The notes: generated by a model not told the origin, from the sequence alone. A stretch of DNA of 64,000 nucleotides from Brachypterus glaber (GCA_958510825.1 OY294054.1:12647037-12711036), one strand, 5' to 3'; counted from the first letter of the stretch, positions 21,081-34,299 are shown. A program made the numbers and translations.

Positions 21081-23640
21081 GATAATAATAATAAAAATAT
21101 AAATAATAAAAATAAAGACACTTGTGCTAGTTTGGGTTATTGAGAGTTTAGCCGTTTACAATTCATTGAACACAAAGTTAACCCATTGCTATCACCCTCC
21201 AGTTACTGGCCAGAGAATATGCAAATTTAAATATTGTTCACAAAAGCTGCTGTTTTAACTTTTTACCTTTAAGTGGATGTATACAATCACCACAGTAATT
21301 AAATTAGGGACTCTGAATAAAGTGAAATTAATCTTTCGTTGAAAAATAATGCCACTTCATTCAAAGACCCCAATTCAAAATTGTCATGATCATATAAACC
21401 CACCTTTTTTTTGTCCTGTTGAGTTTGAGTTCTCGTTTTACACTGGAATATGATGATTTATGTCCATCGATTTAGTAAGGAATAGGCTTGTACAGTTTTT
21501 TACATATTACATCCACATATAAACTTTACATGATAATATCTTTAAAAAAGTTTTGATAGAAAAGGAGCTGGACTGGGTGAAAAAAATAGCTGCTTAGGTG
21601 ATAAAATAGGTGCGAAATATCTACTCCAGTTTATCCAGTTTCATTTTAATCTTTCTTGAAATAATGAACATTGAACCTGAAAAAAAAAACAAACAATATT
21701 ACAAAAAAAAGCATTGTTATTTATTATAAGGATTGTTATTAATTATAACAAGAAACATAATGCTTAAAACAGCTTTCTAGAGTATATCCGGTATGTCAAA
21801 AAAAAATCCCGATTTTCGAAATCAAAAACGCTGTTGCTTAAAAGTTGCTCCTTTGTAAATACACTGCCCAGTAAAAGAGCTTTCCCATTTTCACCTCCGC
21901 CCGTAAAATGGATTTTTTATTATCAGATTCACTTTCAGCAACCATAAAAATCTTAATATACCAATTTTCACGAAAACTAACCTCTGCCCATTTAGGGGTA
22001 AAGTTAGAATTTTTTTATTATCAGATTCACTTTCAGCAACCTCAAAAACCCCAAAACACCAGTTTTCACGAAAACTACCCCCACCCCTCAGGGGGTGAAA
22101 TTAGAAAAAAAGTATTTTTAGATTCATATTCGTCGACCCCAAAAACCCCTATATACCAATTTTGAAAAAAATAATATTGAAAAATAATTACCCCCTCATC
22201 CCCTCGGGGGTTGAATTAGAAAAGTTTTTTTTATCAGATTCAATTTCAGCAACCTTGCAAACCCATATATAGCAATTTTCAAATTTTTCTAAAAAAAATG
22301 TATTTTTCCCCAATGTTTACCAAAAACAATCCCTTGCGAGAACTTTTGGTAACATACCTGTATGCCAAATTTCAAGTCTCTAGCTTAAAGTGTTCTTAAG
22401 TTATCGTGCCCACAAGATTTCCCGGACAGACCGATCGACAATTTTTTTTTGCTCGAAATTGATTTATATTGACATAAAACGTCATAAAACACAAAAATAC
22501 ACAAAAAAAATTTTTGAAAATGTTTGCACGAATACAAGGCTTTCAGAAATTTTGAAAATTTTCAAAATGGGAAAGCAAAAACGGTGGAAGCTCAAAAATA
22601 AACCAACACAATTGATGTTTAGAGGTAGCACAACATTGTATACAGAACCGCTGAAAGCGATTTGAGTTATCGTGGTCATAAAGTTTCCCGGGCAGACATA
22701 TTTTTCGCGAAAATCATCTTTTTAGGAGTATAAAAACCAATAATTTATTTTTGGCTAACACAAGACTTTACGGAAAAAGAAAATATTTTTAAAACACTTA
22801 CATGGAAGTAAAAATAAAAAAAAAATAAATATAATTTGATAAAGCCACCTTATTTCGGGTAGGTAAAATTCGCGTACTTTTTTCCGTTTTGTACCAAAGC
22901 TTGCAATACTTGTTAAGGCAAAAAAAGCTTTCTCGAGTTATCATGGTTACAATGTTTCCGGACAGACCGACAGACAGAAATTTCTTTTTTCTGCATATCA
23001 AACAAAAACGCAACATTTTTCGAGACGTTTTTTACTAACGTAAAACTTTTACATGGAAAAGTAAAGTTTAAACACAAAAAAAAATCAAATATACCAATGG
23101 TGGCCATATTTAGAAGTTCTCTTCTTTATATGGTTTCTTTATTGGGTTTAGCTGAAATCGTTTTCAGTCAGCTATCATGATAATAAAGATTTCCAGACAG
23201 ATAAAAATTCAGTTTCTTAGTTGGCATTTTGTTTTCGAGTCATTAACTCAAAATGTTTTTTAAAGAAAAAATTATAATTAAAAAAAAACAATTTTTTAAG
23301 CAAATAAATACTTTAAACTACATTTAACTAACCTGACTGTCGTGTAGACGCTCTTTTTACGTAGTGATTCACTTAGAACATAAAAAAAACGATTTTTGTA
23401 AAAAAAATTAAAAACAAATATTTCGTTTTTGTTTCTTTTACAAAATTTTTTTTTTTTTTTCGTAAAAACAGCGTCAAAATGACAGCCCGGTTAGTGAAAT
23501 ATAGTTTAAAGTGCCTATTTAGTAAACAGTATTTACTTTTTTTATTCCAATTTTTACCTGTCCCCGGTAAATGAATACTTTGATCCGACCAGTGTTTATT
23601 AAAGGTCTTTAGATATTATTATGCTCTCTATAGAGGGCAC
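21081..23640 (-). repeat. RA1 segment with GC-hairpin tandem array and tctgtccgg repeats
   Basis: Mirror of LA1 14650-17140: tandem units at 21905-22265, tctgtccgg-type repeats at 22290-23100, imperfect inverted repeat at 23310-23540. Near-identical to RA2 58060-60407. No gene. Confidence 0.7.
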
Positions 23641-26290
23641 TAGTGGTTATCAGCAGTACCCGGTGTATTTTCAGTTGTAGTCCAGTTTTCAGGTCTATAA
23701 CAGAGGCTTTACCTGGAAATAATTCAGGGAGTTTTAATTTTCGGTTTATCGAGCAGGGTTTAAGGCGGCAAATAAAAACCAATTTTGCGACGTTGAACTC
23801 GATTTGGAACTGTTATTTTTTAATGTATTTTCAAAAAACGGATTTTTTAAAATATCTCAAGATCCGTGCATCCTAGGAAAAAAACGTTCTATATAAAAAT
23901 AAAGAGGGCCAAATTTACAAAAAAAATTGTTCCATGTATTTTTTTTGTACGACTTATAGCTAATTCACGACTCCGCCTTAAAAGTTACACTTTAGGTTTT
24001 TAGATTTTTATTTTTTTTTTCGAATAACTAAAATTTTTCTTTGAGTCGGTTTGGCATGCCCCTTAGAACATTTGGAGTAAAAATTCACACATTTGTGCCC
24101 CGTTATCCCGAGTAAACCGATTTTCAAATAAAAATCCCCATTGTATTAAGTATTAAAAAAACCTTCCTAACCAAGACGTAAAGAAAAACTTTGGTTTTTC
24201 GATAAACGAAATTATAAATCTAAAAACCTACAGTGTAACTAACGATTAAGGCGGTGCCGTGAATTAGCTATAAGTCGTACAAAAAATACATGGAACAAAA
24301 AATGTTGTAAAATTGGCCCTGTTTATTTTCATATAAAACGTTTTTTGTCCTAGGACGCACTGATCTTGGGAAGTATTTTGAAAAACCCGTTTTTTGTGAA
24401 AAATAAGTTAAAAAAATGACAGTTCCAAATCGAGTTCAACATCGAAAAGTTGTTTTATTATTTTCGGCCCTAACCCTACTCAATAAACCAAAAATCAAAA
24501 CTCCCTAAATTATTTCCAGGTAGAGGCTCTTTTATTGACCTGAAGACTGGACTATAACTGCAAATAAGCCGGGTACTGTTAATCAGTCATAAATTTTTCC
24601 GGACAGGAGAAAATTTGAGTTTTTAGTATGTATTTTATTTTCGAGTCTTTAGCTCAAATTGTTTTCGAGTTACCGACAAAAATTTCTCCAGACAGACTAA
24701 AAAAATATATTTTTAGTTAGTATTTTTTATTATAAAAATATATTATTATATCTTACCACGTAAAAACTGAGGCCTTGTAACATCAATGAGGGTCCTTCAG
24801 GGAAGCTACCATTTTAAAGAACTGTAATTTTTGATGAAAAACCATTTTTCCGTATTTAGCGATCATTTTTTGGGGATGCCTTTAATTACTCACAAAAAGA
24901 TAAAAACCCATTTTTTTTGAAAACTGTTCCCGACTGCTTCTCTGCTTATTGAAAATAAATCTGAAAAAAAATTCAACAAATTAACATACATACAGGGAAG
25001 TGAAAAAGTGGACAAAACCGGACAAATTTGGACAAAACTGAACAAAATTGTACAAAACTGAACAAAACTGGACAAAACTGTACAAAATCAAAAATTATCC
25101 CTTATAATAACACATGGTCACGGAAAAAATATTTCAACAACCAACTGGGGTCTGGCTAAAGGTGTGCGTGCGCGCCGCCGCCGACATACATAGTGTCCCG
25201 CCGCCAAATTTACGGCCCGGCGTAGCACGCCGTCTGAAAATAACAAAATGATTCATTTGGTAAAGCTTTAAAATTATTTTTCTATTTTTACTTAAAATTT
25301 TCTTTGACAAAATAATTTTAGCAGGCGCAGCGTCACGTCACGTCAAAAACGTTTTTTGTCCTAGGATGCACTGATCTTGAAGTATTCTGAAAAACCCGTT
25401 TTTTGTGAAAAATACGTTAAAAACATGACAGTTCCAAATCGAGTTCAACATCGAAAACTTGTTTTTTTTTATTTGCGGCCTAAACCCTACTCAATAAACC
25501 AAAAATCAAAACTCCCTGAATTATTTCCAGGTAAAGGCTCTTTTATTGACCTGAAGACTGGACTGTAAGTGGAAATACGTCGGGTACTGGTTATCAGTCA
25601 TAAATTTTTCCAGCCAGGAGAAAAAACTTTTAGTATGTATTTTATTTTCGAGTCTTTAGCTTAAATTGTTTTCGAGTTATCGTCAAAAATTTCTCCAGAC
25701 TAAAAAAATATTTTTTTAGTTAGTATTTGTTATTATAAAAATATATTATTATATCTTACCACGTAAAAACTGAGGGCTTGTAACATCAATGAGGGTCCTT
25801 CAGGAAGGCTACCATTTTAAAGACCTGTAATTTTTGATGAAAAACCATTTTTCCGTATTTGGCGATGATTTTTTGGGGATGCCTTTAATTACTCACAAAA
25901 AAGATAAAAACGCATTTTTTTTTGAAAACTGCTCCCGACTGCTCCTCTGCTTATTAAACTAAATCTGAAAAAAAATACAACAAATTAACATACATACAGG
26001 GAAGTGAAAAAGTCCACCTTTTTTAAATTGTCGGTGGACAAAACCGGACAAATTTGGACAACACTGAACAAAATTGGATAAAACTGGACAAAATAAAAAA
26101 TTATCCCTTATAATAACACATGGTCACGGAAAATATATTTCAACAACCTACGGGGGGTCTGGCTAAAGGTGTGCGTGCGCGCCGCCGCCGACATATATAG
26201 TGCCCCGCCGCCCAATTTACGGCCCAGCGCAGCGCTTCGTCTGAAAATAACTTGAAATGATTCATTTAGTAAAGCTTTAAAATTATTTAC
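23641..26290 (-). repeat. Contracted higher-order repeat (RA1)
   Basis: Order: B inverted repeat (23640-24600), one A module (about 24660-25340), an abrupt junction gcgtcacgtcacgtc at 25330-25345 into partial B (25346-25690), and one A module (25700-26290). Compared with LA1 about one 2.25 kb unit is missing, as expected from unequal exchange or replication slippage. Confidence 0.75.
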
Positions 26291-26779
26291 ATTTGAGTTT
26301 TTTGTTGTTTTTATTCGTGCTTTATAAGCACTGGTCGGATCGAAGTATTCATTTACCAGGGGCAAGCAAATATTAGAGTTAAAAAAATATATTTTTTAAA
26401 TACACTTTAAACTATAACAAACCGGACTGTCGTGTCGACGCTGTTTTTACATAGTGATTTACTTGGAACGTGAAAAAAGAATTTTTATAAAAAATTATAA
26501 AAAATATTGTTATATTTTTTTTTATGTTTTAAGTAAATCACTATGTAAAAAGAGTACTCGGAGAAATATAGTTTGAAGTATCTACATTAAAAAAAAAAAA
26601 CAAAATTATAATTTTTGTTTTCCCTTGGTAAATGAATACTTCGATTCGACCTGTGTTATAGAAAGGGAACCATGCAATGAAATTAAGAAAAAAATTAATT
26701 TTTTAAAAATATAAACGACGATTATTTTCAATATATATTTATATCAAAACAAAATAAAAAAGAAGTCTCTGAAAAAAAA

Positions 26780-27140
26780 AGGTTTATCCCTGAATTTGGC
26801 GCCCCTACCAAGTCAAAAAATCACCCTCCGAAAAAAAAAGCAGCTTTGTCCCTAAGCGTTCCTACAAAAATTGGCACCCCTATCAAATCAAAACAAAAAA
26901 AAAACAACCTCCAAAAAAAAAGCTTTATCCCTGAGCGCTTCTACAAAATTTGGCGGCTCTCTTGCCGCCACTACCAAGACAAAAAATCACCCTCCGAAAA
27001 AAAAGCTTTCCCCTGTTTCTAGGAAATTTGTCGCCCCTACCCGAAGAAAAAAAACAACCGCTGTTATTTTAATTTTTTATTTAAAATAACAAAAAAATAT
27101 ATAAAAAATAAAAATTCTTGGGGGGGTATATACCCCCTCT
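26780..27140 (-). repeat. ~95 bp minisatellite (RA1)
   Basis: Inverted copy of 9290-9720, ending in ggggggg/tatatacccc. Confidence 0.7.
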
Positions 27141-27355
27141 ATCCCCCCCTCATATCTACGCGCCTGGTGCGTTTTAGATCAATAATCAAAATATGCGTTA
27201 CGTAATACTTGAAAGTTCCCCAATCGACCGAGAGACAAATGCTTTTTTTTTGCTTGCAATTGATTTATATCGACATAAAACGTCACAAAACGCAAAAAAA
27301 AATTTGAACATTTTTGGACGAAATTTAACTTTTTGGGTCAATTACCCCATAGTGC

Positions 27356-27478
27356 GTCGCAAAGATCCTCACAAGAGAGGCACACTGGATGCCTCTCTGA
27401 CACTAGATGTAGGCCTTAAGTTAGCAAGGCAAAAGACTTGCCAACTTAAGACCTAGATCTGATGTCCGTATTTGCGAC
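27356..27478 (-). ncRNA. Candidate structured RNA, three-way junction (RA1 copy)
   Basis: Inverted copy of 9078-9200. Outer stem gtcgcaaa (27356-27363) with tttgcgac (27471-27478), plus the 18 bp and 9 bp internal hairpins. The paired bases, including the two G-U pairs on the minus strand, are unchanged. Confidence 0.45.
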
Positions 27479-27479
27479 A

Positions 27480-30400
27480 CCCCTGGGATGACTATTTATG
27501 ACTGGCTGAGAATTAATAAAAATATATAGTAAAAGATCTTGACCCATGTATTAACAAAAGCGAGAGATCACAAAAATTATGAGACTAATCGTCTCGAGAA
27601 AAAAAAGTCAAAAAAATTAAAATTAAAAAAAAAGTACACCCCAAAAAACCGCGCAAAAATGAAGAAAATCATTTTGCTAAAATTTAATTGCCCAATGAGC
27701 AAAAAAAATATTTGGTCCGAAAAAATTGCAAAATAAATTCCGAAAAAAAAACAAAAGAATTCGAGAACTCTTAAAAAAATGAAAATGAAAAGTTAAAGCG
27801 AGCTTTCATAAAAATTAAACTCAACCTAAAAAAAATTAAAGATTTTTTTTAAACATTCAAAAATAGTTTTAGATCAAAATCGAAATAAGTATCGAATTAA
27901 AAAAAAAAATCAAAAACACCAAAATAAAAACAATAAACCAAAAAAAATTCAAAATATATTTTGCCCAAAAAAATTAGAATACCTATATTTGGTAAAAAAA
28001 AAAGGGAAACCCATGGCAATTGAAGAACTGATGCTTTGCAAAAAGGCAACTTTCCCACATAAAGCAAATAGGAAAGAAAAAAGCATCCGAAAATATTCAC
28101 AAAAAATCAATAAGGACCCAAATACAAAAACTGCACAAAGCTGAATAATAAAATTGTGAATTTAAATGATATTTAGCTATGAATGCTGCACTGTGCTATA
28201 GCAAAGCTTTGTGTAGTATTCTGGGTCTTTTAAGTTGCATTCAACGGTTGTATTGTAAAAAGCGGTGACGTCTCTATTATAGTGACGCATATATGCGAAA
28301 AGAATCTGTGCCAATCCTTTGCGCATATATCCGTCACTATAATAGAGAAGTCACAGAACACCCCCGCTTGCCTCAAAACACTCAAAAAATCGAGTTTGTT
28401 GAATTTATATAATTTAAAAACAAACATAGTCAATTTACTATCCAAAATACAAACGTTAAATGCAATTATACTTCTTAAAAGACCCAGAATACTACAGAAA
28501 AAAAACAAGAGTTGAGAAAAAAGCTTTGCTGCAATGATACGAAATTATAAGGAAAAACATACCGGAAAAACGTAAAAACAGTTACAAAGAGTTTATTAAA
28601 GTCCAAATACAAAAATTTCACATACCTGAATAATAAAAACGTAAATTTAAACGATATTTGGAAATAAATGCTACATTGTGTTAGCTTCTGTGGGCGGCCA
28701 CAAAAGTGAAGCTGCGCAGACGACTTGCGCATGTTAAAGCCTGCTTAAAAAAAAAGACCGATTTTATTGAATTTATGTAACTTAAAAGCAAATATTAGTC
28801 TAAAATACAACCTTTGAATGCATTAAAACTTCCTAAAAGACGCATAATACTACAGAAAACCCACCCATTTAGAAAAGCCTACCTGTGAGAAAAACAATGG
28901 TGTGCTGTTGCAAGCCTCTTTGCTGCGATTATGCAAAATTAGGAGAAAAACATTACAGGAAGACGTATAAATATTTTCAAAGTGGTAATAAAGGTTTAAA
29001 TACAACAATAGAATTTACCTGGACAATAAAAATGTTGATTTAACTTGCAATGGCGAGCTCTCTGCATCACAGCGACCATCTTTGACCGTGTTCAAGATTC
29101 GACGCTGCGCAAACCCCTTGCGCAGATTGACGTCAGCGAAATTTTTCTTTTCTGGGGGAATTTAAATATGTTGATAAGTATTTAATAAATTAATACAATT
29201 TTTACACGAACATTGTCGATTTTATTAAATTTATGTAATTTAAGAGCGAATTATACTCAATTTCGATCTGTGAATACGTTAAAACTGCTTGAAAACCAGG
29301 AAAATTCTACGTCGAAAATTTTATTATAAAACGTAAAAACATTTACAATGATTAATAGGAGTCTAATGCGAAAAACTGCACATACCTGAACAATAATATC
29401 TTTAACTTAAACCATAAGTTAGCCATAAATGCTGAACTTCAATGTAAATGGACATCTGCTTTTTGCGCCATTGCTTCGAAGAGTTTAAAATCGCGACATC
29501 TGTGTGAAAAACTGTGAAAGACAAAAATGGTGAATGCACTCTTTGTTAATACATTTATTTTAATGTTTTTAACAGTTTTCACAATTCAGATACCGATTAT
29601 GTAGCAAAGCTTGAATCGAGGTATTTACTTCGCGGGGACTCAAAAATTAGAATTTAAAAAATAAAGTAAATGGACACTAAACTATATTTTACTTAAAGCA
29701 CCTGTAGGACTTTCATGAGAGGTCACTTAAAACACGAAAAAAATGAGAAGAAAAAAAATTTCAAAATATATTATTATATTATATATTTTTTTTGAGAAGA
29801 TGAATATTTTTTTAAAACAAAAAAAAATAGTCATTTTTTTTTTCAAAAACTGTTTTTGATCAAGGTAATAAAAAAATATGTAGGTGCTGAGCACCCCCTG
29901 ACAGGAAATTTTTATAATATTTTGAGTGGTGCTCTGAAGCATTTGGTTGGGTGTTGGGGCAAAGCAAATATTTCCCAAATAAAATTTAAAAATTGATAAA
30001 TTTTCTAAATAAAAACAACAGCTTACCCCCGAGTGTAAAATTTTGTTGACTAAAAAAAAGGTTAAAGTAGAACGAGTAATAATTAATAATTATTTTTTTT
30101 AAAAAAAAGGTCCTCACCTCTGACAAATTCCCAACATTCAAATTTTCCCAAGTAAACAATTTACTGACCAGTTTCCCTTTATGCCTCAATTTACATTACT
30201 CACAGTATTATTATTTTTTAATGTAAGGTAGCTTCTGTTTCGACACAAGTACCCCCTGAGGGAGTGCTTAGAGTTTATTTCGCTGGGGATGCTCGAAATC
30301 ATGCCAGGGGGGGCTGAGCACCCCCCCCCCCCCAGATAAATGTTGTGATTTGCATATCATATGTAGGTATAATATGCAAGATTTTATCTACAACTATCAT

Positions 30401-31179
30401 AAAACTTAATATTAATATCATATGTATTCTTAGGCATTTTAGAAAAATAATTATTGCACTAGTGGTATTAAAAGTGCTAAATCATAATGATTAAACAATG
30501 GTACAACCAGGTTGTAAAGATATATAAGCTTATTATATTTATAAGCTTTACAAATATAAAATTATGATTTTACTTTTTTATTAAAATATAAAAGACATAT
30601 TGTATAAGATAAAATCATATACAACTACAACTAACAAAACCATTCGGATTTGGACTAAAGAGACCCTCTTTGATTCAAATCCAACAGGACCCAAAAACAG
30701 CTTTCTGGTGAAAAAACATTATATATATTTTTAATGAGGCTTCTTCGTTTCTTTCTTTAAAGCTATTTTTTTCCAACCTGTTTAGGGATATTATTATTTG
30801 TAACGCTGGCTATTTTTTTTACTTACAGGCTAAGGTACACCGTTAGAACATCTTAAATGTAACTCAAAAAGCTTAAAATAAACTAAATACTATATATTCA
30901 CATATTATTATTACATTGTAATTTAAAAAAATGATTGATTTCATATATCTATATATGCTACATATTTATATATTATTTGTCTATATGCTTTAATATTTAT
31001 AATAGCCATAATTTCTACAGGGTAACGTTTTATTTTATATCTGGATGTTTGTTTGAAAAGAAACCAAACGCTAATAGCCTAAGAGCTGGTGACCATGTTT
31101 ATTTCATTTTCTCGCGGCTGTATTTTATATATGTATTAAAGAACAATTAAGCTATTTGCAGATCGCCAGGTCCTGGATC
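27480..31179 (-). repeat. RA1 distal half, no gene
   Basis: Mirror of LA1 5430-9077: A-rich tract (27480-28100), contracted nested palindrome (28217-28500), degenerate ~400 bp repeats to about 29480, AT-rich remainder. A C14 run at about 30320 replaces a much shorter run in LA1. Confidence 0.7.
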
Positions 31180-31540
31180 GGATTCCTTTCGAAGCTAGAA
31201 CCCCCGAAAAGGTGGTGAAATGGGGTCCCCAAAAAATAAATTTTTCACTTACCGAATCAAACATATTACATTTATTAAACTTAGATTTGGCCCTCCTAAT
31301 TTCAAATCCGAAAGAATTTTTTAGATAGCTCGTAGTTTTTGAGTTATAACCCCTTAAAATAGCATATGACATTTTTTGCGTTAAATTTTCACTATTGGCA
31401 ACATTGCTAAAAATCAATGTTGCCAACTTTAAAAACTCTAGGGATAGTTATGTTCCGCTAATGGTAAGCCTGAATAAGTTGAGGTTAGGTTTAATGATAC
31501 ATTTGAACTGCTAGGGGATTTAAACTCGATTTCAAAACAA
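31180..31540 (-). repeat. Distal arm terminus with subrepeat (RA1)
   Basis: Mirror of 5054-5430. Ends aggtttaatgatacatttga...ggggatttaaactcg and continues directly into another arm-terminus copy. Confidence 0.8.
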
Positions 31541-31761
31541 GAACTTTTTAACATCCTAGTGTCCTTATTTTTAATTCAGTACAAAACACAAAAAAAAATT
31601 GTACAATTAAGTCCTTAGATAGTTAAATAAATCGAATCTGGAACAGAAGGTAAAAAATTAAAACTGTGAACAATAAGTAAATTTACGGACTACAGGTCGA
31701 CCAAACCACTAAAGAAGCCCGGAGTCTTTAATAAAAAGCTTCGGTAAGAAAGGCCACAGGC
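31541..31761 (-). repeat. Extra proximal arm terminus, head-to-tail with RA1
   Basis: Matches the start of RA1 (about 19357-19591: gtacaaaacacaaaaa, gtccttaga.agttaaataaatcgaa, ggtcgaccaaaccac, cttcggtaagaaaggccacagg), then breaks at 31761. So the distal end of one unit is joined to the proximal end of another, as in a tandem array. Confidence 0.85.
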
Positions 31762-31920
31762 AAGGCCGTATCCAGGGGGGGGCCCGGGCCCCCCATGAAA
31801 TCCTAAAATTTTATACGAAAATCTAAAATTTTTTAAAGCTTCTCCGGGGCCCGGGTTTAAGGCCCGGCGTTGATAGATTCTTTTGGTTTATTATAAATAG
31901 TTTATACTTTATTTTTACTT
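31762..31920. other. G/C-run breakpoint, possible transposon end
   Basis: Begins aaggccgtatccagg, then a G-run, cccggg and a C-run (near-perfect palindrome at 31775-31795), with a second cggggcccggg at about 31844. Resembles the ends of non-autonomous DNA elements seen in insect genomes, but no matching second end was identified. Confidence 0.35.
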
Positions 31921-32430
31921 CCCCAGAATGATAAGGACACAAAGCGAAGCAAATATGCAGGCTCTTTTCCAAGTGAACCATACACCTTCAAATTCGTAAA
32001 AAATTTCGCCTGCGGCCCTAGAGTTTTCTTGCATTTAAACTTTAAATACACTTTTAAAATTAAAATAGACTATAAATTTTCTAAAAAAATTCGCCTACCG
32101 CGCTATAGCTTTTTTACTCTCCCAGAACGATAAGGGAACAAAGCAAAGCGTGCATATTTATGCACGCTCTTTTCCAAGTGGACCATACAGATTCAAATTC
32201 GTAAAAATTTTAGCCTGCGGCCCTAGAGTTTTCTTGCGTTTAAACTTTAAATAGTAACACTTTTAAAATTAAAATAGACTATAAAATTTCTAAAAAAAAT
32301 CGCCTACCGCGCTATAGCTTTTTTACTCCCCCAGAACGATAAGGGCACAAATCGAAGCTAACATTTCCAAGTGGACAGATTCAAATTCGTAAAAATTTTC
32401 GCCAGCGGCACTAGAGTTTTCTTGCATTTT
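31921..32430 (+). repeat. ~200-209 bp tandem repeat, about 2.5 copies
   Basis: Units start cccagaa.gataagg at 31922, 32121 and 32330 and include ttcaaattcgtaaaaa, a gcctgcggccctagag block and a cgcctaccgcgctatagc block. A related degraded copy lies at 38420-38580 (gcctgcggcgctagagct; gccagcggcgctaggg). Confidence 0.85.
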
Positions 32431-33070
32431 GCACTAGTGGTATTAAAATTTTAATACCACTAGCACTTTTTTTTAGCACTTAAGTGCTAAAAGTGCTAGT
32501 GGTATTAAAAGTGCTAAATCATAATGATTAAACAATGGTACAACCAGGTTGTAAAGATATATAAGCTTATTATATTTATAAGCTTTACAAATATAAAATC
32601 ATGATTTAATTTTTTTATTAAAATATAAAAGACAAATTGTATAGGATAAAATCATATACAACTACAACTAACAAAACCATTCGGATTTGGACTAAAGAGA
32701 CCCTCTTCGATCCAAATCGAACAGAACCCAAAAACAGCTTTCTGGTGAAAAAAACATTATATTTTTAATGAAGCTTCTTCGTTTCTTTCTTTAAAGCTAT
32801 TTTTTCCAACCTGTTTAGGGATATTATTATTTGTAACGCTGGCTATTTTTTTACTCACAGGCTAAGGTACACTGTATAGAACATCTTAAATGTGACTCAA
32901 AAAGCTTAAAATTTAAAAAAATGATTGATTGATTAATAGATATTATCTATATATGCTACATATTTATATATTATTTGTCTTTATGCTTTAATATTTATAG
33001 CCATAATTTTTACAGTGGGTAACGTTTTATTTTATATCTGCATGTTTGTGTTTCAAAAGAAACCAAATGG
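32431..33070 (-). repeat. Duplicated distal-arm segment outside the palindrome
   Basis: From 32491 (agtgctagtggtattaaaag) to about 33070 this repeats RA1 30455-31070 in the same orientation, with indels. It is preceded by a small inverted repeat (actagtggtattaaaattttaataccactag, about 32438-32470). Confidence 0.8.
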
Positions 33071-34208
33071 AAACCAATAAGAGCGGTTATATGCAGCTGT
33101 TCATGCCGGGTTTTGATTAATCTATCACCCTGTCAAGTTTGTCATACTCCCTACCAAACACCCTGTATATTTTTGTAGAAAATTTTGCCACAAATGAGCA
33201 ATTAAGTAAAAATTTAATTTTAAGCTTTTTAATTTTTTTTTTCGCATGCTTACTGTGACAGTATGTTCTACGCATATGGATTTTTGAATTCCTCGTATTT
33301 TTTTAATCTAGCCTAAAATTTTCAAAATCCTACTGTTTCTTTTTAAGATTTTGAAAAAAAACGCCTTTATTTTCTGAACTTTTATACATCTCAAAAATTT
33401 TAGGCGCTAGATTTTTTGTAAGGCCAGATTCGGATTCTGCGCCCCCGAATTAGTAAGAAAAATTTACTTTCAGATCAGGGCAAAAAAAAAGTTGCGATTT
33501 GTTGCCTAGTGTTATTTTAAAGATGAGTTTTTATTTTTATATATGTACATATTTTTTTAACATTTTTCGATTTTTTTTTAATTTTTATAATAAAATTTGG
33601 TACTATAGTACCTACCTACCTATAGGTAAAGGAAATAAAATACTGGAATTTAATTAAAAATCTTTAATAACAAATTGCCTTGCAAACATTTTAATTTGAA
33701 AAAAAAAAGCATAAACTATGCACGTTTGAAAAATAAATGATCACATTCATATTTATTTCACCTTTTGAAAAGAAACGAATTAATAATTAATTTTTGAAAA
33801 AAAAAATACAATAATAAACGAGATGATAAAGCTATTTTACAGAATTTACAAAAATCATAATTAACAATAAACACTAACTATATATTTATACATTTTATAA
33901 CAATCATTAACTCAAAAAAGAAGTAGACAAATATTTAATCTCAATAAACTCAGTGTCTCTTAAACAGTAAAAAATTAAGGCCCCATTTTGAAGAGAAATT
34001 CTCAAAGACCCCATTTAATTTTTTTAATTCCTTATAGATAAGCTAATTATGGTGCAATTTTTGGACGAAAAACATTTTTTTTAAGAACCTAATTTTTTTT
34101 AACCAATTCTTTTGCCTCAAGTTTATTTTGGCAAAAAAAAAAATAAAAAATGGTTCTGACGCTACGTTTTTTATGTAATTTTTTGAGTCGCAAAGACATA
34201 ATTATGTG

Positions 34209-34299
34209 AAATCCTCCTGTGATACCAAAAATTCAATTACTCAAAAGTGATACATATATCAGTTTTGAGTAATCAAATTTTTGGTATCACACGAAGATT
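34209..34299 (+). repeat. Hairpin of ~37 bp arms
   Basis: aatcctcctgtgatacc...actcaaaa pairs with ttttgagtaat...ggtatcacacgaagatt. The right half is repeated directly at about 34313-34355. Confidence 0.7.

Larger units (their letters stand above)
19345..31540 (-). repeat. Palindrome 1, right arm (RA1)
   Basis: Reverse complement of LA1 with indels. It is about 1.6-1.8 kb shorter through loss of higher-order repeat units (junction near 25345). From 20584 to 23876 it is near-identical to RA2 at a constant offset of 36767-36768. Small modules match those described for LA1. No recognisable protein-coding gene. Confidence 0.92.

Noticed and set aside
5054..31540. Palindrome as a sequencing hairpin artefact
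   Set aside because: The arms differ by many indels, by a missing ~2 kb of higher-order repeat and by a private ~65 bp insertion, which a folded read would not create.
5054..31540. Maverick/Polinton, nudivirus or other large mobile DNA with long inverted ends
   Set aside because: No polymerase B, integrase, capsid or ATPase motif in any frame seen.
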